Positions 34,612 to 47,722 are shown, numbered from the stretch's first letter. The stretch is 64,000 nt of DNA from Metellina segmentata (GCA_947359465.1 OX375872.1:3392395-3456394); one strand, 5' to 3'. A program made the numbers and translations. The notes: generated by a model not told the origin, from the letters alone.

Positions 34612-34966
34612 ATGTTGTTGTTGTCGTGCGGGCCAAATATGGCCCAATTGGGGGTGTGATTGCCCTCGAGGGTTGGACTTCTTCATGCATGACACATCCG
34701 TTTTATAGGAAGGTCCCTTTCACAATCCATTCACTCACACATATCGTAATTTAGATCCCAATCAGAGGCCGATAACCTCTGATCAGAGGTTATCGGCCTT
34801 GGATCCCCCAACCCCCAGAGGTATGGATTTTGTATGGGAACATGGGAGACTTTATGACCTCGACCTATTTAACGTGCCCCAGCCACCATTAGCGAACACG
34901 ACGGTCTTTAGCCAGGTCCAAGCGCCGATCACGCAACCATCAGAATTGCAGGATCCGCCGATCTGA
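34612..34966 (-). mobile_element. SINE-like retroposon with CAA-rich tail
   Basis: 355 bases bounded by AATTA (34607-34611 and 34967-34971) are absent from the other arm, which reads straight through (CTGGAATTACCAGAACC on the same strand). On the minus strand the insert ends in GACAACAACAACAT, a CAA-type tail, and begins GATCGGCGGATCCTGC-like sequence. It contains GGGGCACGTTAAATAGGTCG and a perfect 34-base palindrome. Confidence 0.65.
34766..34799. other. Perfect 34-base palindrome
   Basis: AGGCCGATAACCTCTGA is followed directly by its reverse complement, with no spacer and no mismatch. It lies in the middle of the SINE-like insert and could extrude as a cruciform or fold as a hairpin in RNA. 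Confidence 0.9.
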
Positions 34967-35454
34967 AATTACCAGAACCAAGAAGTCTCTATGTTTATAA
35001 CACTCAAATAATGTTTAAAATCAGTAAGTTTACATTTGAAATAATAAAATAAAACTTTTAAGTCATTAAAAGAATGATAACCAAAGATGCTATTGTTAAA
35101 AACAATTAATCTTTCAATCAAATATATTGCTGTTAGTCATATTTGTAAACAAAAACTATGCATCTAGTCAGTAGATTGAGAATATCAGGAACAGTGTGTT
35201 GCTATTCTAATGTGCTTTTATGAATGAGAATTGTGAAAAGCTTAATATTTAATAACTACTCACTGTAATTACATCTACCTCATAAAAAAAATTTTTTCAT
35301 TTAAAACGCATGCATTATGAAAATAGCGCTCACCTGATTTTCCACAGAAAATCCAGTCGTGGATGGGCTTCAACAGTTTTCCTAGCTGGATGTTTTGCAA
35401 TCTAGGCGATATCTGGAAAAAAACTCACATCCATAGGCTTGCCGCGAACTCTTA

Positions 35455-36436
35455 CGGCCGTATTCACAAGTCCGAGTTAACTCGAGGATCAACGATAATC
35501 CGCGAGTTATCGAAAAAACCGTATTCACAAGTCCTGATCCGTGGTTTAAACTGCCGTTTCGGTGTTACATTTTGATCCTCCGAAATCGGCGAGTTAACTC
35601 GCGGGTTACATTTAACGCATGCGCAGTACCATCTTTTTGGAAAAGCAAAATGGAGGACACATTTCATTCTATGCTCAATTACAGTATTCTTTCGACGACT
35701 GGACTGGATCTGTCATTACGGAGCACCTGCTAAATAGCAGCTCATCTCATCATCATAATATTGCTTAAATAGAAAAATTTAAACATATTTTTATTGAAAT
35801 TCAAAAGAAAAATGAAAATAAAGGTAGCTGCGTAAATCTTAAACAAGCAGCTTAGCGAAAAGATAGATGGCGCCACCTCTGTCCTATAAGTCGGAGAGAG
35901 CGAACGGTAGAAAACGACCATGACAGATACAAAAATTCGTCGTAGAATAAAAATTATTCTGTTGATTTATTACGAATGAAAGAAAATTGACAATGCAAGT
36001 TACTTTTCACGACACCAACACACCCATACTGACAAGTATAAAGATAATCAGATTACATACATCTGTCAAGACATTGTGTACAATTCTTTCTTGCCAAATT
36101 TAGGTTTCCATAAAAATCCAATTTGAAATAAATACCTTTGCATTTCTTTTCCCAAACCCATATTCAAATGCTGTGCGAGTCCTATTTATTCACAATTTGG
36201 AATCAATTCTACGGTGAAGTACGTGCTTGATCAGTATGAATGCATATTGGGGCGTCGTAACCAATGTAAACAATACCACGTGATCGTGAGGTAGCCAATC
36301 ACAGCGAGAGTCTCATTTTAATCCCCGGATCACTTAACACGCCGTTTGAGAATACCGTTTTTGATAATCCTCGAGTTAACTCTTACTCGCGGATCAACTG
36401 ATTCTCGAGTTAACTCGAGACTTGTGAATATGGCCG
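35455..36436. mobile_element. Harbinger-like MITE with long inverted ends, TTA duplication
   Basis: The ends CGGCCGTATTCACAAGTCCG and (complement) CGGCCATATTCACAAGTCTC lie between TTA at 35452-35454 and 36437-36439. Subterminal GAGTTAACTCGAG dyads repeat on both sides. The other arm of the large inverted repeat shows the unfilled site. At 982 bp no transposase is readable. An AGATGGCGCCACCT (CTCF-like) sequence lies at 35864. Confidence 0.8.
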
Positions 36437-36472
36437 TTAAACACGTCTCCGAAAAAGAAGGAGAACGTCATC

Positions 36473-38460
36473 CATCTCTCTATATTAAAAAAAAGCTACC
36501 GCCGCCGCTGAAGGATTGAAAACTGTGCTGTTTAGCTCGATTCTTAGACGGTTTCCCTAGAAAATTCGGATCAGAAAAATATGAAATTAACATTGTTTGT
36601 TTTTCATCGTGTTCCCTGGAGAACTGTAAAGATCTCTTTCCGATTCGGCTATTAGTTTAGGGTTTGTTAAGGGGTCCGCCTACCTTGAAATAGCGAATTT
36701 CGACGAAAATTCTAATTTTTTTTATTTCGTACTATTATTGCCTGCATTTTAACGTTTCCAAAACTGTTTCATTTTTAATTATACGACATTTAGAACCAAA
36801 TATATCGTTATTTAAACGCAAAGTGATAGCAGTCGAATAAAACCGGAAGTGTCAATTCGAAACCGGACGTTAAAGGAAAAATCGAGTTTCATTCTTCTGT
36901 ATTATATCACAATATATATCACAATGGGATATTATATCACAATGGCAGAAATTACCCGAGCTACTTTTAACCGTTTATAAGGATTCCTATGTAATTACCC
37001 TGTATATTACTTTTTAAAAATATAATTTCTTTTGTAGCAAAAACTTTAAATGCATTTTCTCGCAAATGATAATTTTACAAAATAGTTACCACCGTTTTTT
37101 CAATAACTTCCACAATTTTTAATATTTTTACTAGAAATTTTGTACATGCATTTTAAATACTATTAACTATCATATCAACTAAAATTTTTAAATAATATAG
37201 TATATTCTTTGATTTATAGCTGCTTTTGTGAATAATCTGCAACAAATTTTGAAATTTTTCATGAATATGTGCGTTACATGGCATATCTTCTTATGTTTAC
37301 AAAATATTTCTTAGATTTTAGTCCATTTTGAAGATTTTGGTTACATTTATATTGTAAACAAAGGAAATTGATTTTAAGATATTATTTTTTTTTCTACAGC
37401 TCTATATATATAACCGTTTCCATAAAATGTTATTAAAATTTACCTTGAATAACCAATTTTTTCAAATGGCAACAAAGAATAATTTTTTTTGGTACCATTT
37501 CTTTGTTTTACATCTGGTTTTTTTTTTTTTAACTATATAAAAACATAAAAAGCAAAAAGCTAAAACAATTTGTTTTAAAAATAGTTGTCGACGGTAGGCG
37601 GATCCCTTAAGTGTCAAAGTTTGAAAAGCGAAATTTCTTCCGCGAGTGAGCAAAACACATACTAAATTTTCAGTCTTAAGCCGTGAGTTTTTTTTTAAGA
37701 GTACATCTCAACGTAAATTTTTGCAGCTCGTCGAGTTTTTTTAGAAATTTCAATTTGGTTCTTGATAATATTTTTTTGAAATTCGTGAAAAATCGGGACA
37801 TTTTCGATACTTTTTTTAAAAACTGTCATATCTATATCTTATTACTATTAGTTTTTAATTTTAAAAACATCGCAGTATACCGAATGTACTCTTTTTTACG
37901 GTATAGTTAATTTTTAAATTGGTTAATAAATAAGATAGATGCGATCAAAAGTTGGTCATACAAAATTCGGAATCTTTGGATATTTTTGCTACTTTTTGTT
38001 ACAACCGTTATATCTACAGCAAATACAATTATTTTTTAAATTTGATAACATCACTGAATACCTTACATTGTACTCTTTCTTATGGTAGAATTATTTTTTA
38101 TATTGGTTCATAAAAAAAGTCGATACAATTAAAAGTTGGTCACACAAATTTCGTATTTTTTAGTTTCGCCTAGCATGTACCTCACGCATATGAGGGTTGT
38201 ATTTTTGACTATCGAGTCTTCCAGATATCAAATTTATCGTAGCAACAGTTGTCATAGAAACGATTTCTTTTAATTTGGCGAGGGAAAAGGCTTTTTTCCC
38301 TCTGTTCTCAGACGGTTTACCGAGAAAGTACGAAGTACAGATCGTAAAGTTGGGAGATTAACACCATTTACTTAAAATTGTACAGGGAACAAGATGCAGA
38401 AGATTTTTTTACTTTTGCGGCTATTAGTTTAGGGTGCATTAAGTGTTAAAGTAAAAAAAA
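36473..38460 (+). repeat. Dispersed repeat R1, long copy with internal repeats
   Basis: Colinear with 11391-11846 at 36473-36670 and 37607-37860. Downstream, two diverged direct repeats of about 170 bases follow (ACTGTCATATCTATATC...AAAAGTTGGTCATAC and CCGTTATATCTACAGC...AAAAGTTGGTCACAC). From about 38220 a second partial R1 copy appears (GGCTATTAGTTTAGGGTGCA). Non-coding AT-rich sequence. Confidence 0.65.
36671..37606. mobile_element. TTAA-type (piggyBac-like) MITE
   Basis: GGGGTCCGCCTACC and the complement of GGTAGGCGGATCCC are inverted ends, flanked by TTAA at 36667-36670 and 37607-37610. The R1 copy at 11593 (GGTTTATTAAGTGTCAAAG) shows the same position without the 936-base insert. AT-rich interior without coding sequence. 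Confidence 0.85.
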
Positions 38461-38499
38461 AAAGTGAAATCACTTGTTAAAGATTATACGCAAACCAAA

Positions 38500-38735
38500 C
38501 GGTATTGCGTAGTAATCCCCGGGGGTTGGCGAGCGTAAGCGAGCTTTGGGCGAAGCTCTCGCTGTGACGCCATGGACCGGAAAGTCAAATCAGGATAATA
38601 CGAATTATTCAGATAGTTTCGCTGTCCAGGAGATGCACTCTGTGAAAGGAATGTTGGTTTACGAAGCAATCCCCGGGGTTTGGAGAGCGTAAGCGAGCAG
38701 GGGGCGGAACTCCCTAGTATTTGAAAAAGTAGCAA
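38500..38735 (+). repeat. GC-rich imperfect direct repeat with CCCCGGGG core
   Basis: TAATCCCCGGGGGTTGGCGAGCGTAAGCGAGC at 38512 and a similar AATCCCCGGGGTTTGGAGAG...GCGTAAGCGAGC at 38670 form a direct repeat about 157 bases apart, GC-rich against an AT-rich surround. Each has GAGCGTAAGCGAGC and a GGCGRARCTC box. Nature unknown. Confidence 0.5.
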
Positions 38736-38954
38736 CAATGAGCAAAATTCGAACGTTCTACTTACACATCGGGTGAAAAGGAGACGTATTGGATTTCGAG
38801 AAAAAAACGAAAGAGCAGTCTAGTGACAACTTTGGCATTCAACTAAAAACCGCGTTTTCGTTTTCTTTCGAAATCGAATTCGTGTCCTTTTCACCCGGTG
38901 AGTTTATTCGAAACGTTCGAAATTTGCTTACTGTTGCTACTTTTTCAAAAATTG
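38718..38954. repeat. Short inverted repeat (foldback) of about 95-base arms
   Basis: TTTGAAAAAGTAGCAACAATG...GGGTGAAAAGGA...ATTTCGAGA (38720-38810) is the reverse complement of 38850-38950 with mismatches. The loop is about 40 bases. It abuts the right arm of the large inverted repeat. Confidence 0.65.
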
Positions 38955-40066
38955 TTGACGTTCTCCTTTTTCGGAGACGTGTTTACACAAGTTCGCGGCA
39001 AGCCTTTGGATGAGGGTTTTTTTTTCAGATATCTACATCGCAAAACATACCAGTTGGGAAAACAGTTGAAGCCCAACCACGACTGGATTTTCTGTGGAAA
39101 ATCAGGTAAGCGCTATTTTCATAATACATGCGTTTTAAATGAAAACATGTTTTTTTTTCATGAAGTAGAGGTAATTACAGTGAGTAATTATTAAATATTA
39201 AGTTTTACACTATTCTCATTCATAAAAGCACATTAGAATATCAACACACTGTTCCTGATATACTCAATCAACTGACTAGATGCATTGTTTTTGTTTACAA
39301 ATATGACTAACAGATTAATTGTTTTTAACAATAGCACCTTTTGTTTTCATTATCTTTATGACTTAAAAGTTTCATGTTATTATTTCAAATGTGAACTTAC
39401 TGATTTTAAACATTATTTGCGTGTTATAAACATTGAGTCATTGAAACAAAATCTTGGTTCTGGTAATTCCAGACAGTTATTGGGGATGAACATTTCTTGA
39501 TGCTGTCTCGAGCAACTGTTTCTAGGAATGCGATTAGAGTGCAATGCAGTGATGCATGTTTTACCTGTATACCTTAAAATTTCCTGCTTCCTCAGAAAAA
39601 CTTTGTTAAAAAAAGGTCCTTCTACATTGATCTCGTTTCCTGAATGTCTTGGGTGTAATTTGGTTGCAACCACATTCGGCTTCAAACACCCAATTGTGAT
39701 GATTGGTTTGTTTTCTAGAACATAAAAGTCCCTTTTCCATAAATGACCAGTTGGTTTGTATATTTTACTTTAAATTCTATTTTATTGTACTCGAAAACGA
39801 AGTGATCATGCACGCTTATTTAACCCATTGAGATGAGACCTTTTTTCACAAGTTACTTCGAACATCAGTAAACTTCCAATTTTGTTTGACTCCAAATTGT
39901 GTCAGAACGAAAAAGGTATATTGGAACGGTATATTAGAAAAGGTACACGAAACTTAAGTACATAACATTATTACCTATTTTTTCACATTTTTCCCTTGTA
40001 CAAGAGTAAAACTTCCAGTGTGTAGAATTGCAAAATTGTTTCACATAGCAAAATCTTACTCTATAT
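38955..40066. repeat. Right arm of the 6 kb inverted repeat
   Basis: Reverse complement of 33981-36470 without its inserts. Runs from GACGTTCTCCTTTTTCGGAG to TTGTACAAGAGTAAAACTTC...AAATCTTACT. Frames of 70-98 codons within it are unremarkable and not matched by frames in the other arm. Confidence 0.8.
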
Positions 40067-40505
40067 CAGGGCTCGAAATACCCGGGTGCACAGGTGCACT
40101 GTGCACATAAAAATAAAATTGTGCACCTAATTTTTTCCCGCCAGGTGCAAGCAATGTACCTAATGTTAAAAAAAAAGGTTGGAAACGTGTTGTATGCTAT
40201 TTTGATGTTTGAACAAAATATTTGTATTGACCTCTCGCTCTAAAGGAACGTAATAAAAATTCCTAAATACATGCAATGCAAAAATAAAATCGCTGGGTCG
40301 TAACGGGTTTATATAGGAGGAAGGTTTTCTTGGTGTCACTGCTACCAGAACTTTCCGATGATCGCAACTTTTTCCAGATTGTTCTGTTGAATCGCGACAG
40401 CCGAAGGGAGATCACTTGAACACCCGCGTACGATAGGCATCATCCCACATTTCTGTAAACACTTCGTGTTTCAATAAAGTGTAAATTGTTGAGAATTGTC
40501 TAGCC
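40067..40505. other. Probable hAT end fragment
   Basis: CAGGGCTCGAAATACCCGGG at about 40069 looks like a hAT terminal repeat (CAGGGCTCGAAATA), followed by repeated GTGCACCTAATTT/CAGGTGCA phrases. The opposite end is not found, so this is only a fragment. Confidence 0.35.
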
Positions 40506-42508
<2,003 letters not shown>

Positions 42509-42893
42509 TAATGTTGTACCCATAAGGCAGTAAGATAACAGAGGTAAACACTGACTAGACAAAGATTGAAAAGTCTAGTAGTCTCTGGAACATGTGAGAA
42601 TATGACAAAGGATAATATTTTTGCACGTGTGGGTTAAAGAGAAGGAACGGAATTATACAAGGAGTCATCTATAAAAGTGACTCAATAGAAAATTAAAGAT
42701 TAGCTTAAACTACCGAAGTACACGCGTTGTGGTACCTGAAAATGTTAGGAACCAAACTAAAGAAGGTGATTATACTGTTTGATTACTAAGAGACTTTTAA
42801 AAGCGTAGTTGAACTTATTTCTTGGGTCTTTGAATAACTTTGCTTCTCTGGATTTTTGCCCTTCTACTGTTTTTAGATACATCATGGATTCTA

Positions 42894-43021
42894 GTGGTAT
42901 TAGACCTGCAAAGAAAATGCATACAGACAAAGAACATGGTTGCCCAGCTTGCCCCGGGGAAATGCATTATGCCCTAGAATTATTGTATAAATTAGTGATA
43001 ATCCCCATATGTACCCCCTGA
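42894..43021 (+). pseudogene. AlkB-like gene, internally deleted (copy 3)
   Basis: It starts MDSSGIRPAKKMHTDKEH like the intact gene at 48563 and then jumps to sequence equal to the C-terminal end (GCPACPGEMHYALELL). About 170 codons including the HxD iron site are gone, and the frame is shifted after the junction. TGCCCAGCTTGCC-like sequence at the break resembles that at the matching place in the right arm. Not functional. Confidence 0.75.
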
Positions 43022-43257
43022 ACTGGAACACAGTGTAAATAGGGGTGTACACTAAACGATATTTGGAAAACGTTACAATTAATATTTATGCCTTTGTGAA
43101 TATTGTTTTTTATACTTACATCTTATTATTATTTTAAAGAAACTTTTATGCGTATCTTACCACATGCACTGTATTTTGGATTTTTTTAAAATTAAATACT
43201 AATTTTATAAATTGTGTTTTTTACAATACAAGATCTGAAATGAAATTTTATTTACTA

Positions 43258-44784
43258 CTAGCAAAATACCCGACCTTACTCGGTTTGAATTCGTTTACTC
43301 TAGATTAAAGAGATTATCAAAATCTATAATGACTTACGTTTTTTGTAGAATAAAAATTTATTTTAACACCTTTCGACATCTTTATATTTTCTACAACTTA
43401 CTTTGGACACAAATCCTACACATGCATATCCATTGATGTAATACATTTCACATACATCGCACAATTGCTGTATGAGCAAAACTACACAAAGAACAAAGGT
43501 GATACTAAGGTTACTACTATAAAAGACGATTTATAGGAAGATTTGGAATTCCCTTTCTTAAGTTCTTTTCATGTGCAACTCAATTAATTAAAATTACGAT
43601 TTACGGCGAGTGCTCTCGCACTCATAGTCAAAAAAACAATATTTTTTTACTTGTGGCACTCTTGCCTCCGGTATGCGACATTGTGAAATTTTGCAATCTT
43701 CTCCTGTCATTATTACAACGAATTTTTTAATGTTGGAAAAAGTTCTAGTTCGGATTTTTAAATATTATTATTCTTTCAATAATGTCATAACTACACTTAA
43801 AATTTACTGAAAATTTATACTGACTTACCTAACATTTTTAAGTCTAATACTTTGTGGTGCTGTTGCGTGTGATCAGAAGGAAAACACATTTATTAAAATA
43901 ATAAGTATTTAAAACAGGAAACAGCGAAGTAAAAAAATAAAAGATGTCGCAAAAAATTGTTCTAAGATATTAATTTGTGATTCAATTTTATCTCTTGATC
44001 TCGCACAGTCGCCACAACTTACAACTAAAAGTGTACAAAATTTAGAAATGTAAAATTAATTCAGAGCGAAAGAACCAGACAAATATCACTGCTCTCGCGA
44101 TCTTGTTCATTCTCGTTTCATTGAAAAATATCGTCTGTCCCAAATATTCGGAAATCGTTTTCATTGCGCAAAGAATAAAAATAAGACTCGAAATAAATGA
44201 AGTATCAGAGATGAAATTCCATAAAAAAAAATTTTTTTTTTGAAGAATAATTACTTTTTCAGCAGTACTGGTAAAGCAATCGAAGTAATCGTAATATTCA
44301 ATAGACATTGCAATTTTTCCAAGAATTCCAAATTATGGTTGATTTAAATATACTTACTCAGGTGTTTTAGCATGAAACTCAACTAAATATAACAATAAAG
44401 AAATGTTTAATATTGCATTCACTAAATTAATAGATAATGTATAAAATACAATACAATGCAATCAAATATCTGGAATACAATTCATGTGATGCGTACACAA
44501 ACACACAAACACAAAATCGAGTATAGAACAGAAAGACGGACAGACAGACTTTCGCAACCAATGCCACTCACTAAATGAAGATAAGTACTCACTGTGTGCA
44601 AATTTTCATGAAAATATCTTAAACCGCGTGGACGTGTATAGGGCACAACATACAGACAGACAGACAGACACCAAACGAGAAAAAGGCGGATTCGGCATCA
44701 GAAGGGTCCACAACGGATAGAAAACTTGAAATGGGTCGAAAATATTGAATGTACAAACAAACACTCCATTCTTATTTATATAGA
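43258..44784 (-). mobile_element. Helitron, non-autonomous (family H1)
   Basis: On the minus strand it begins TCTATATAAATAAGAATGGA and ends with a hairpin-like ACCGAGTAAGGTCGGGT and then TTTTGCTAG. It sits exactly between A and T: the two sister copies (49463 and 58008) read continuous CTATAAATATTTAT. No target duplication is present, as expected of Helitrons. It has a CAGA-repeat near 44655. At 1527 bp it carries no RepHel gene. Confidence 0.85.
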
Positions 44785-46016
44785 TAAATATTTATATTTT
44801 TAATTTACATTCTTTCACTTAAATACTAATTATATATTAGATGTTATAGCACATATTTTATTGCATAATTTATTTTTAAATACTGTATACTTAAATAAAA
44901 ATACAAAAATCTTTCTTATTTTATTTGAAAACTTTGCAAGACCCATACTATGAACATGTTTCCTTGTAAAATTTTCTTTTAATTGAACCAAAGAAAACTC
45001 ATCCATATCATTTTTTTTATTTACATAAATCGGTCTGAAATGTAGGGATTTTATTGTTTAGATTTGCAAACTCTTTAAAATGAAATTTTCTTTGATTTAC
45101 TGTAAAATGTTAAGATACTTTTACACACAAAAATTAAATACTATTACACATATTTTAATAATGATTTTGAAAAAATATGATTGAAACATATAAATTAGCT
45201 ATTATTACAAATTTTTAAATGCAGATTACAAAAAAAATTATTTCCAATTTACAATTAAGACATTTAGCAGTTTGATTTCTTAAATCGTTTTTTTTTTGTA
45301 AGAAAAAAGAATTAAGAAGAAACCTGTAAAAGTAAAAGATTTTTTACCTCTAGTTTGAAACTTTTCAAGACCCATACTATGAAGATGTTTACTTGTACAT
45401 TTGAAGTAGAGAAAATGAATATTAATAAACTTTCAGTCTTTGAAGTTCTAAATTAAATGTTCTTTTTTCTAATGCTCTTGCAAACCATACATTTCACTAA
45501 ATATATTAACTTCTTTTTATTTACTTGAAAACCTTGTGTATATTATACAGTTTCAATTGCGGAGCCAAATGCCAATTTTGTACATTTTACAAGATACTTT
45601 GTATAGGTCTTTATAATTTTAGATATACTACATTGCTACGTTAAATGGATAGCAAGTGGGTTTTGTGATTTTGAAAATAATATAATTTTTTTTGCCCTTT
45701 CTTGATAGTTAATTCTAAAGATTTACTCACACCAATGATAGTTTCACACATGAGTAAAATTAAAAAACAACTGAAAATTTTAAATACTAATTAATTTTTA
45801 AATTAACAAATATCGTTGAAATAATGTTTAAGTATAAATTCTATGTATTCTTCAAACAATCTCTGCAAGAAACAAATTGTTCTAAAACATATTGAAAGAA
45901 GTCATACTGAAACAAAGTAAACTACATAACACTTTTTAATTGAAAAATAACCAGGATTCATATATTTTGCATAAAATAATGCATTATAGTAAAAACAAAA
46001 AAAAAACTTATTTTTT

Positions 46017-46560
46017 ACAAGCTTCGTATTTTTTAAGAGACATATATTTCCTATGAGCCAGTTATTAAATGCCGTCACCTCAGTTTTTGGGCAATGAAAA
46101 AGATTTTTGTGATTACCGCATGATAGTTTTTGGATCACTTTGTTGCTGCTTAAAGCACATAGTGCATCGAATTTTGGACACCCAAAGTGTTCCAAGTTGA
46201 TGTTCGGAATATTCAAGGCATCTAAGCGTTGTTTCTCAACACAACCACCTTTATCAGCAACTAGGTACTGAGAGGCATTCTTTATCTGCTTGTATAATTC
46301 CAAAAGTTTAGAGTCTAGACTTTCTAAGGGTTACACGTTTTCCCCTGCTATGGGACAGAAAGGAAGTCCACACACGTAATTTTCAACATATCGCACAGTT
46401 TTACCATCTTTGGCACTAAGTTTATACTTATAAGGAGATAGGTTAAAACAAATACTTGAAGCTACTTGCGATTTTATAGCGATGTATCCGTATTCACGTA
46501 CTAAGAAACCTTCCTTAGTCTGAAATCCATCAAAATCCACAATTGCGCAAATATTAAACA
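46017..46560 (-). pseudogene. 181-aa cassette protein, broken copy 3
   Basis: The minus frame from FNICAIVDFDGFQTKEG to CLLKNTK matches the intact copy at 51245-51790. Two stops lie at the GENV..P..ESLD position near 46320-46340. The Helitron-type end at 46561 falls between the A and the TG of its start codon, removing the start. The C-terminal end is also altered (NTKLVKNKFFF). Confidence 0.85.
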
Positions 46561-46770
46561 CTAGCCACTGCGTGGCTAGCACGGCGTTGCCCGTGCTGTA
46601 CTTTGTGGGGTTAGGTGTGTCCATTGTGAACGTTTGTAAACCACCGGTGTTTGCTACGCATTCCCATTTGGTTTGCTTCGCAAACCAACACCACGGATTA
46701 CGCCGTGATGGCCTCGTTATTGTGAAATTGGAATTGCGAAGAGATCCAATTGGTGTGACGTGACAATTTC
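46561..46770 (-). mobile_element. Helitron-type 3' end (family H2)
   Basis: It starts CTAGCCACTGCGTGGCTAG, a perfect eight-base hairpin around TGC, and continues ACGGCGTTGCCCGTG, GCTTCGCAAACCAACACCA and GATCCAATTGGTGTGACGTG as in the copies at 8611 and 14147. The 5' half is missing, or the following sequence replaces it. Confidence 0.65.
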
Positions 46771-46979
46771 TTAGAGGGTGGGGTGCCAGCTGAGGTGTTA
46801 TGTTATAATTTGACCGTGGTTGTACACGTATATTTGCCTTATTGGATAAAACTTCAACCCTAGTTAATAGGTAGTTGTAGTGCTTGAGAACGTTAATTAA
46901 AAATTACCCAATTTTCTCGAATACTTTCCTTGATTGCGATTGATCCCGGACAGTAGTATATGGGCCTCTTGAGCGGCCA

Positions 46980-47550
46980 ATTCAAGATGGCCGCCGTTGG
47001 ATAAGGATGGCTGATAAGAGGAACAAGATGGCCGCCGTTTGTTGACATTTAGGAGGAGGAATAAGATAACATTGTTGGGGGAGATAAGGATTTGTGGTGG
47101 TTACTGATAAGAAGAGGGTTGTTTTCATTTTGTTGTAATACGATGACGTCATTTTGTTGACGGTGAGTTTCCATAGTGATGAAGGACGGGTAGCGCCATC
47201 TGGTGGTGGGATGAGTAACTCTGTTATTGGAATTTAAAAAAGATTTTCTCGGATTCGAACCGAGTATCACGGGTTCCGAATGCAGACATGCTATCCGTTG
47301 AGCTATCGAGCACTTAAGGGAAGGAAGTGTTTAAATGTAGTGTTTGATTTTTCTCTCAGTTAGGAACTTGTAAAAATATAGGGAGTGGTGGGATTTTAAT
47401 TTTGAATGATTAATTTTCTTTTGGGTTGAGGCCTTGAACGACTGGTAGCGCCATCTAGGGATATTTGAAATAACTAATTAAATATAAGATTTGATATTAT
47501 TGTATATAATTTCTAATGGTGTGAAAATGACAGGTACCGCCATCTAGGGG
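46980..47550 (-). promoter_or_regulatory. Cluster of CTCF-like and YY1-like motifs
   Basis: CAAGATGGCCGCCGTT occurs at 46983 and 47024 (YY1-like). On the minus strand CCACCAGATGGCGCTA (47191-47206), CCCTAGATGGCGCTACC (47444-47460) and CCCCTAGATGGCGGTACC (47533-47550) match the CTCF core. Mirror copies lie on the plus strand at 59581 and 59693, outside the right arm. These motifs are common in arthropod repeats, so binding is unproven. Confidence 0.35.
47241..47314 (-). other. tRNA-like sequence, Arg(TCG)-like, non-canonical
   Basis: On the minus strand TAGCTCAACGG (A box) and GGTTCGAATCC (B box) have tRNA spacing, the T arm CTCGG/CCGAG pairs perfectly, and T6 follows as a polymerase III stop. 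The putative anticodon loop reads ATTCGGA. However, the acceptor stem and anticodon stem do not pair, so it is more likely a SINE head or decayed tRNA than a working tRNA. Confidence 0.4.
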
Positions 47551-47631
47551 TGGACAGAGTAACAAATAGTATTAAAAGGATTTATTTCCCAGCTATATTT
47601 TAGAATTAAATGGATAATTATTTGAAAGAAA

Positions 47632-47722
47632 AATAATAATACGTGGAATCGAACCCAGCAAAAGGTAATCACGGCCAACCGATTTTACACAAGCACTTTA
47701 TCCGTTCGACCATGATCACCTA
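47632..47722 (-). other. tRNA-like sequence, Ser/Leu-like (left arm)
   Basis: Minus strand GGTGATCATGGTCGAACGGAT (A box region), a long variable-arm-like stretch, then TGGGTTCGATTCCACG (B box). The acceptor ends do not pair. A shortened tandem copy lies at 47998-48066 and a mirror copy at 59413-59492. It is probably a tRNA-derived SINE head or pseudo-tRNA. Confidence 0.4.

Larger units (their letters stand above)
33981..36470. repeat. Left arm of a 6 kb inverted repeat
   Basis: Starting near AGTAAGATTTAATTATCTGA, this arm is the reverse complement of 38955-40066 after removal of two inserts (34612-34966 and 35455-36436). Good stretches include CCTTTTTTAACAAAGTTTTT...GGAAGCAGGAAATTTTAAGG and ATCCAGTCGTGGATGGGCTTC. 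No coding frame is found in the arm. It ends at GGAGAACGTCA next to dispersed repeat R1. Confidence 0.8.

Noticed and set aside
40067..40505. Complete hAT element between the two CAGGG ends
   Set aside because: The second CAGGG starts a new element in the same orientation, and no complementary end is found.
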